DNA of 64,000 bases, taken from NCBI GenBank assembly GCA_015472025.1, contig BNHL01000001.1:3398001-3462000 (forward strand), written 5' to 3'. The notes beneath the pieces were generated by a model that had not been told where the DNA came from, ran no database searches, and worked only from the letters and a program-made list of their open reading frames with translations. Source of the DNA: Cytophagales bacterium WSM2-2. Lineage in GTDB: Bacteria; Bacteroidota; Bacteroidia; Cytophagales; Cyclobacteriaceae. Made by a program: the position numbers and the translations under genes. Below, in pieces: positions 60,153 through 64,000 of the stretch. Every line of letters begins with the position of its first letter. The first letter of the stretch is position 1.

Positions 60153-60833
60153 ATGGCAAAGATAATCGGAGAGTATAACAGCCAGCGTGAAGGTATTATT
60201 TTGAAAGAATACGGTCGCAATGTGCAGAAATTGGTCAATTATATCCGGACCATTCCTGACAAGGACAAACGCACGCAGATGGCCACGACCTTAATAGAAT
60301 TGATAAAACAACTGGCACCCGTTGCCAAAGAAGCCCAGGAAAACCCGCAGCGCATGTGGGACGATCTGTACATCATGGCAGATTTTGACCTGGACGTTAA
60401 TAATCCGTTTTCTACGCCTGATCGCAGTATCCTGCAAAAAAGGCCGGCGAAGATGGCGTACCCTCAGAGTGAAGTGAGGTTCAAACACTACGGAAAGAAT
60501 ATCGAACGGCTTGTGCAAGAGGCGATGAAGAAGGAAGATCCTCAAGAACGTGAGGAGGCTACCATCTACCTTGGCAAGCTGATGAAAACGTTTTACAGCA
60601 ACTGGAACAAAGAAACACTTGATGACTCAGTCATTGTAAAAGACATTGCCCTATTGTCCAAAGGAAAACTGACCTTAAATCTCGACAAAGTGCGCGAAGA
60701 TAATTTGTTTGAAAAGCTCTACCGCGAGAAGAAGAAACTGCGTCCCGAAGGCAATCAGCGCGAAAATCGCGACAACCGCAACCGCGGTAAATTCAACAAA
60801 AACCGCCACCAGCACCGCAGAAGAGATCAATGA
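60153..60833 (+). CDS. DUF4290 family protein
   Basis: The ATG at 60153 gives 226 residues; ten residues of open frame lie upstream. The protein has the DUF4290 pattern: 'EYGRNVQKLVNYIRTIPDK', 'WDDLYIMADFDLDVNNPF', 'YGKNIERLVQEA' and 'YSNWNKETLDDSVIVKDI'. The last ~30 residues are rich in Arg, Asn, Lys and His, perhaps a nucleic acid contact. It stands directly before murA, overlapping it by four bases; this pairing is common in Bacteroidetes. Its function is unknown, though coupling to murA may mean a link with cell-wall synthesis. Confidence 0.93.
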   Translation: MAKIIGEYNSQREGIILKEYGRNVQKLVNYIRTIPDKDKRTQMATTLIELIKQLAPVAKEAQENPQRMWDDLYIMADFDLDVNNPFSTPDRSILQKRPAKMAYPQSEVRFKHYGKNIERLVQEAMKKEDPQEREEATIYLGKLMKTFYSNWNKETLDDSVIVKDIALLSKGKLTLNLDKVREDNLFEKLYREKKKLRPEGNQRENRDNRNRGKFNKNRHQHRRRDQ

Positions 60834-62134
60834 GTTTGTTCAGGATCAAGGGCGGTAAAACGCTGAAAGGAGAGATTGTTCCGCAAGGCGCGAAGAACGA
60901 AGCACTTCAGGTTATTTGCACTCCTTTACTCACTTCAGAGCCGGTGACAATTCATAATATCCCGGACATTGCTGATGTCAATAAGCTGATTGAACTCGTT
61001 GCAGACCTGGGATGTAAAGTCGAAAAACTTCAAAAAGGCTCCTACCGGTTTACTGCGTCCAACATCAATATCAAATATCTTCAGACTGAAGAGTATCGGA
61101 AGAAAGCAGCCTCCCTGCGAGGTTCTGTCATGCTGCTGGGACCTATCCTGGCACGATTTGGGTCAGCATCAATTCCAAAACCTGGTGGCGACAAAATCGG
61201 AAGAAGGAGACTTGACACGCACTTTATTGGTTTTCAGAACCTGGGAGCGAAGTTCAATTTTGACAGTACCGAAAATCTTTTCCATATAGATGCTAGCGAG
61301 CTGAAGGGTTGCTATATGTTGCTGGATGAAGCGTCCGTGACAGGCACAGCAAACATTGTCATGGCAGCAGTCTTGGCGAAAGGAAAAACGACAATCTATA
61401 ATGCCGCTTGTGAACCTTACCTGCAACAACTTTGCTCAATGCTTAACCGCATGGGTGCAAAGATCGGCGGTATCGGCTCCAACCTGCTGACGATTGAAGG
61501 TGTTGAAAAATTGGGAGGTACTGAACACACGCTCCTTCCTGACATGATCGAAATCGGCAGTTTTATCGGTTTGGCCGCGATGACCAAATCAGAGATTACG
61601 ATTCGGAATTGCCGTATCGACATGCTGGGCATCATTCCTGATATTTTCAGGAAGCTTGGAATTAAAATGGAGTTCCGTGGAGACGATATTTATATCCCCG
61701 CACAAGAGCGATACGAAATCGAAACGTTTATTGACGGCTCCATTCTTACTGTTGCAGACGCACCGTGGCCTGGATTTACACCAGACTTACTCAGCATTGT
61801 CCTTGTCGTAGCCACCCAGGCGAAAGGCACTGTGCTTGTTCATCAGAAGATGTTTGAAAGCCGGCTTTTCTTTGTTGACAAACTCATCGACATGGGAGCG
61901 CAGATTATTTTGTGTGATCCTCACAGGGCCACAATCATCGGGTTGGACCGTAAGCAATCGCTACGGGGAGTGAAAATGGCATCGCCTGATATTCGTGCGG
62001 GAGTCGCCTTACTTATTGCAGCACTGTCTGCGCAGGGAGAAAGTGAAATATCTAACATCGACCAGATCGACAGAGGCTATGAGAATATCGAAGGCCGACT
62101 GAAGAAATTGGGCGCGATGATTGAGCGTGTCTAG
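60830..62134 (+). CDS. murA: UDP-N-acetylglucosamine 1-carboxyvinyltransferase (fosfomycin-insensitive type)
   Basis: The 434-residue enzyme makes UDP-GlcNAc-enolpyruvate, the first step of peptidoglycan synthesis. Typical parts are 'PQGAKNEALQVICTPLLT' (active-site Lys and Asn), 'LRGSVMLLGPILARFGSA' and 'DRGYENIEGRLKKLGA' at the end. In the mobile loop the residue equal to E. coli Cys115 is D121 ('PKPGGDKIGRRRLD'); Asp at this place keeps activity but makes the enzyme insensitive to fosfomycin in other bacteria. It overlaps DUF4290 by four bases. Confidence 0.95.
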   Translation: MSLFRIKGGKTLKGEIVPQGAKNEALQVICTPLLTSEPVTIHNIPDIADVNKLIELVADLGCKVEKLQKGSYRFTASNINIKYLQTEEYRKKAASLRGSVMLLGPILARFGSASIPKPGGDKIGRRRLDTHFIGFQNLGAKFNFDSTENLFHIDASELKGCYMLLDEASVTGTANIVMAAVLAKGKTTIYNAACEPYLQQLCSMLNRMGAKIGGIGSNLLTIEGVEKLGGTEHTLLPDMIEIGSFIGLAAMTKSEITIRNCRIDMLGIIPDIFRKLGIKMEFRGDDIYIPAQERYEIETFIDGSILTVADAPWPGFTPDLLSIVLVVATQAKGTVLVHQKMFESRLFFVDKLIDMGAQIILCDPHRATIIGLDRKQSLRGVKMASPDIRAGVALLIAALSAQGESEISNIDQIDRGYENIEGRLKKLGAMIERV

Positions 62135-62282
62135 GACTTTTCCAGCTCAGTTTCAGCGCAGTATTCCTTTTAATTTTGAATGAATTGACAGCCCGAATTA
62201 AATAGGGAAAATACCTTGTAATTGGGGGGTAAAAAAGTTACATTCATTTCAGATTTCTCAACCCTTCCAATCACCTGTCGCC

Positions 62283-62714
62283 ATGATTAAAATTACAGCA
62301 AAGCCCATCGATGTGCAGAAAGTCATCGATACGGCCTCCAGCTTAGGTGCGGGGGCCGTTAATGTTTTTATAGGTACAGTGCGCGATACTGCTCACCACA
62401 AAAACGTGCGCTGGTTAGAGTACGAAGCTTACGAGTCTATGGCCGTAGCCGAAGTCAGAATGATTATGGATGAAGCTACCCATCGATGGAAGCTCCAGGG
62501 ATGGGCCGTAAGCCACCGGGTAGGCACATTAAAGCCAGGTGAAGTTGCCCTCGTAGTTGCAGTTTCAACTGAACATCGAAAGGAATCATTTGAGGCCTGC
62601 GAATTTATCATTGATGCCATCAAAGCAAAGGTGCCTATCTGGCGAAAAGAAGTGTTTGAAGGAGGCGATGCCTGGGTTTCAGCCAGTCCTCCGCTGATGA
62701 TGCATTCCAATTGA
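62283..62714 (+). CDS. moaE: Molybdopterin synthase large subunit
   Basis: The 143-residue protein is MoaE: 'GAVNVFIGTVRDTAHHKNVRWLEYEAYESMA' in parts, 'VSHRVGTLKPGEVALVVAVS', 'EHRKESFEACEFIIDAIKAKVPIWRKE' in parts, and 'DAWVSA'. It transfers sulfur from MoaD to precursor Z to form molybdopterin. No other molybdenum-cofactor gene is in the window, so moaE is isolated here. The strong terminator right after it suggests a single-gene unit. Confidence 0.95.
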   Translation: MIKITAKPIDVQKVIDTASSLGAGAVNVFIGTVRDTAHHKNVRWLEYEAYESMAVAEVRMIMDEATHRWKLQGWAVSHRVGTLKPGEVALVVAVSTEHRKESFEACEFIIDAIKAKVPIWRKEVFEGGDAWVSASPPLMMHSN

Positions 62715-62736
62715 CACAACACAAACAAACTATAAA

Positions 62737-62766
62737 GAAAAAGCCCTGAATACCAGGGCTTTTTTC
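62737..62766. terminator. Bidirectional intrinsic terminator
   Basis: GAAAAAGCCCTG (62737-62748) pairs with CAGGGCTTTTTTC (62754-62766) with a small loop, and a run of T follows on the plus strand. It ends the moaE transcript and probably also that of the 52-residue gene that converges from 62789. Confidence 0.9.
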
Positions 62767-62788
62767 GTGTAAACTATTTCGAGAAAAA

Positions 62789-62947
62789 TTAGAACTGACT
62801 GACAAACGCCACCAAAAGGGTAAGCGCAGCAGCAGCAACTAATAAGCCCATGGCCGTAATCATCACGATGTCGCGGTGAATCGGGTTGATGTGGATGTGA
62901 AAATGCACATCAGGGATAAAGTGGAGGTGTTTTGCAAGTGTTTTCAT
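62789..62947 (-). CDS. His-rich single-helix membrane peptide (52 residues)
   Basis: On the minus strand an ATG at 62947 opens a 52-codon frame ending at TAA 62791-62789. The first half is rich in His ('KHLHFIPDVHFHIHINPIH', six His in residues 7-24), and the second half is one hydrophobic helix ('IVMITAMGLLVAAAALTLLVAF'). It converges on the moaE terminator. The regular codon use, the intact frame and the two-part design support a real gene. The histidines might bind a metal, or the peptide might have a sensing or regulatory role. It is too short for most gene callers. Confidence 0.6.
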   Translation of the reverse strand: MKTLAKHLHFIPDVHFHIHINPIHRDIVMITAMGLLVAAAALTLLVAFVSQF

Positions 62948-63131
62948 AGCGCCAACTATTTTTTTACTAAAGTAGATTAACTATACACGAAAAGCTCAGC
63001 TATTATCAATTTAAAACGAAGATTGTAATATTTGGTTCAATTCGTAACTCGATTCTGTATACCGAAGTTTGAATTGAATTAAAGTATTACTCGAAGTAAA
63101 TGCACACTTGTTGTTGTGGGACGTAGCGCAA

Positions 63132-63626
63132 TCAATAGCGCAGCCACGTGACGCTCCCTGTTTTATTTTTTTGAATCACGGTTATGACAAGTATGTTTCC
63201 GTAATCAGAATCAGCAAAATCTTTGAATTTGTCTGTTCCGGTAAGGTAATTCGCTATTCGGGGTATTGTATTTGAGTGGCCGCTGATGAGAACCGTTTTG
63301 CCCAGGTTGTTGTTCCAGATTTTTTCAATCGCTTCATTTTTGGCAGGCTCATAATCCTGAACAGTGAGCGATTTCGATTGCGCCAGTGATGCCACTGTCT
63401 TCCGTGTGCGGTTGAAAGGTGTTGAATAGACTCCTGAAATAGTTGTGTTTTGAAAAAGTTTAGTGAGATTCTCGGCCCTGATCATACCTTCGGGTGTTAG
63501 ATCCGGGTCTTTGGAGCCATCGCTTACTTTTTCTGCATGCCGCACTAAAATGAATGTGGTCAATTGGTCCTGGCCTTGCAAATTGATGCCGGTAAGGATG
63601 AGAAAGAGAATTAAATAGGATCTCAT
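63132..63626 (-). CDS. Exported histidine phosphatase family protein
   Basis: The 164-residue protein has a signal peptide ending near 'INLQGQ'. The phosphohistidine motif is 'LVRHAEKVSDGSKDPDLTPEG' in parts (RHAEK), with 'YSTPFNRTRKT' and 'LISGHSNTIPRI' giving the second Arg and the second His. It is a short SixA-like/phosphoglycerate mutase-like phosphatase, but secretion points to a periplasmic phosphatase with an unknown substrate. It follows nine bases after the NTF2-like gene on the same strand. Confidence 0.9.
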   Translation of the reverse strand: MRSYLILFLILTGINLQGQDQLTTFILVRHAEKVSDGSKDPDLTPEGMIRAENLTKLFQNTTISGVYSTPFNRTRKTVASLAQSKSLTVQDYEPAKNEAIEKIWNNNLGKTVLISGHSNTIPRIANYLTGTDKFKDFADSDYGNILVITVIQKNKTGSVTWLRY

Positions 63627-63635
63627 TGCAGTAAG

Positions 63636-64000
63636 TTATTTGAATTGGTCGCTGATTTTTGCGGGGATTTTGCATCCGGTACTCTGACGGGTGTCGGCCA
63701 GGTGGAAAATTTTCCATGAACCGCTTTCCTCTTTTACAAGATGAAATGCATCAACACCACAATGACTGAATTTCTTCCCGACATAAAACGCATAGCTGGT
63801 CCACACCTGGGCGAAGTTTCCATCGATCTGAATTTTTTCGTCCCAGATCATTTCGTTCCAAACCTCCGGATGTGGTGTACCTACAGCAGTAAGGAAATCT
63901 TTCAGAGAGGATTCTCGCCTCAGGAATTGCTTCCCGTTTTTATCCGTACCAATGGTGGCCATTGTCACTTGCTTTGTAAATGCACTGTGCAGAAGAGCAC
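63636..64000 (-). CDS. NTF2-like protein, cut by the window edge
   Basis: The frame runs without a stop from the TGA/TAA end at 63636 to the window edge at 64000, so the N-terminus is missing; a GTG at 63968 is only an internal codon. Residues such as 'RRESSLKDFLTAVGTP', 'KIQIDGNFAQVWTSYAFYVG', 'CGVDAFHLVKEESGSWKIF' and 'HLADTRQSTGC' fit an NTF2/SnoaL-like (putative lumazine-binding) fold with its barrel strands. Bacteroidetes relatives are often exported. The phosphatase gene downstream (stop-to-start gap nine bases) is probably in the same unit. Confidence 0.75.
   Translation of the reverse strand, partial: ALLHSAFTKQVTMATIGTDKNGKQFLRRESSLKDFLTAVGTPHPEVWNEMIWDEKIQIDGNFAQVWTSYAFYVGKKFSHCGVDAFHLVKEESGSWKIFHLADTRQSTGCKIPAKISDQFK

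Noticed and set aside
1..64000. CRISPR arrays, insertion sequences, integrases and phage genes
   Set aside because: No regularly spaced repeats, transposase or phage proteins were seen on either strand.

Overview
The window looks like a chromosomal segment of a Bacteroidetes bacterium, most likely a member of the Cytophagales. The evidence is two secreted proteins with type IX secretion C-terminal sorting domains, a TonB-dependent receptor with a carboxypeptidase-regulatory N-terminal domain, a split transketolase, a DUF4290 protein, several AraC-type one-component regulators fused to membrane or TPR modules, and promoters of the Bacteroidetes type (TTTG or TTG, 18-20 bases, TAnnTTTG). There is no transposase, phage gene, CRISPR array or rRNA. 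One tRNA-Ser(GGA) is present. Almost all the DNA is coding, and no gene-free stretch exceeds 300 bases apart from 41895-42230, which holds a decayed gene and candidate operator repeats.

Layout. 1-4430: the end of a probable polysaccharide deacetylase, a glycosyltransferase, a TatD nuclease, asparaginase, a secreted metallo-beta-lactamase-fold hydrolase, a small acidic protein and tRNA-Ser. 4549-8523: a secreted alpha-amylase preceded by a seven-helix membrane AraC regulator whose exported domain resembles a glycogen-binding module, which suggests a starch-sensing pair. 8618-12696: a membrane hydroxylase, an MFS exporter and a lipoprotein fusing a metallo-beta-lactamase domain to a beta-propeller. 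12697-17659 (minus): MarR regulator, SRPBCC protein, serine hydrolase, pirin, DUF2461 and a two-repeat lipoprotein. 17830-26335: a TPR/AraC regulator, AMP nucleosidase, a nuclease plus SF1 helicase pair, then a run with Nudix, Sua5, phosphofructokinase, TfoX-N and MmcQ. 26383-29868 (minus): dnaN, a secreted protein, an SPFH lipoprotein and a small exported protein.

29980-39409: an S9 peptidase and sirtuin (plus), converging with overlap on a 1765-residue type IX cargo protein, then fabF. 39464-42201: an accessory-looking cluster of TetR, AraC, DUF1348 and YHS genes plus a carboxymuconolactone decarboxylase gene with its middle deleted. 42231-48231 (minus): pcm, transketolase halves, Bcp with a histone-like tail, M23 peptidase and FAH-family hydrolase. 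48323-54884: M48 lipoprotein peptidase and a complete haem/iron-chelate uptake locus (outer-membrane receptor, binding lipoprotein, permease, ATPase). 54914-64000: a phosphatase-dehydrogenase fusion for serine synthesis, DUF3109, UvrD/PcrA helicase, DUF4290, MurA with Asp in place of the fosfomycin-target Cys, MoaE, a 52-residue His-rich membrane peptide, a histidine phosphatase and a truncated NTF2-like gene.

The clearest regulatory signals are three palindromes, upstream of the TetR, pirin and SRPBCC genes. Each lies in the spacer between the -33 and -7 promoter elements. Most functional calls rest on motifs and family resemblance read by eye; no database search was possible.
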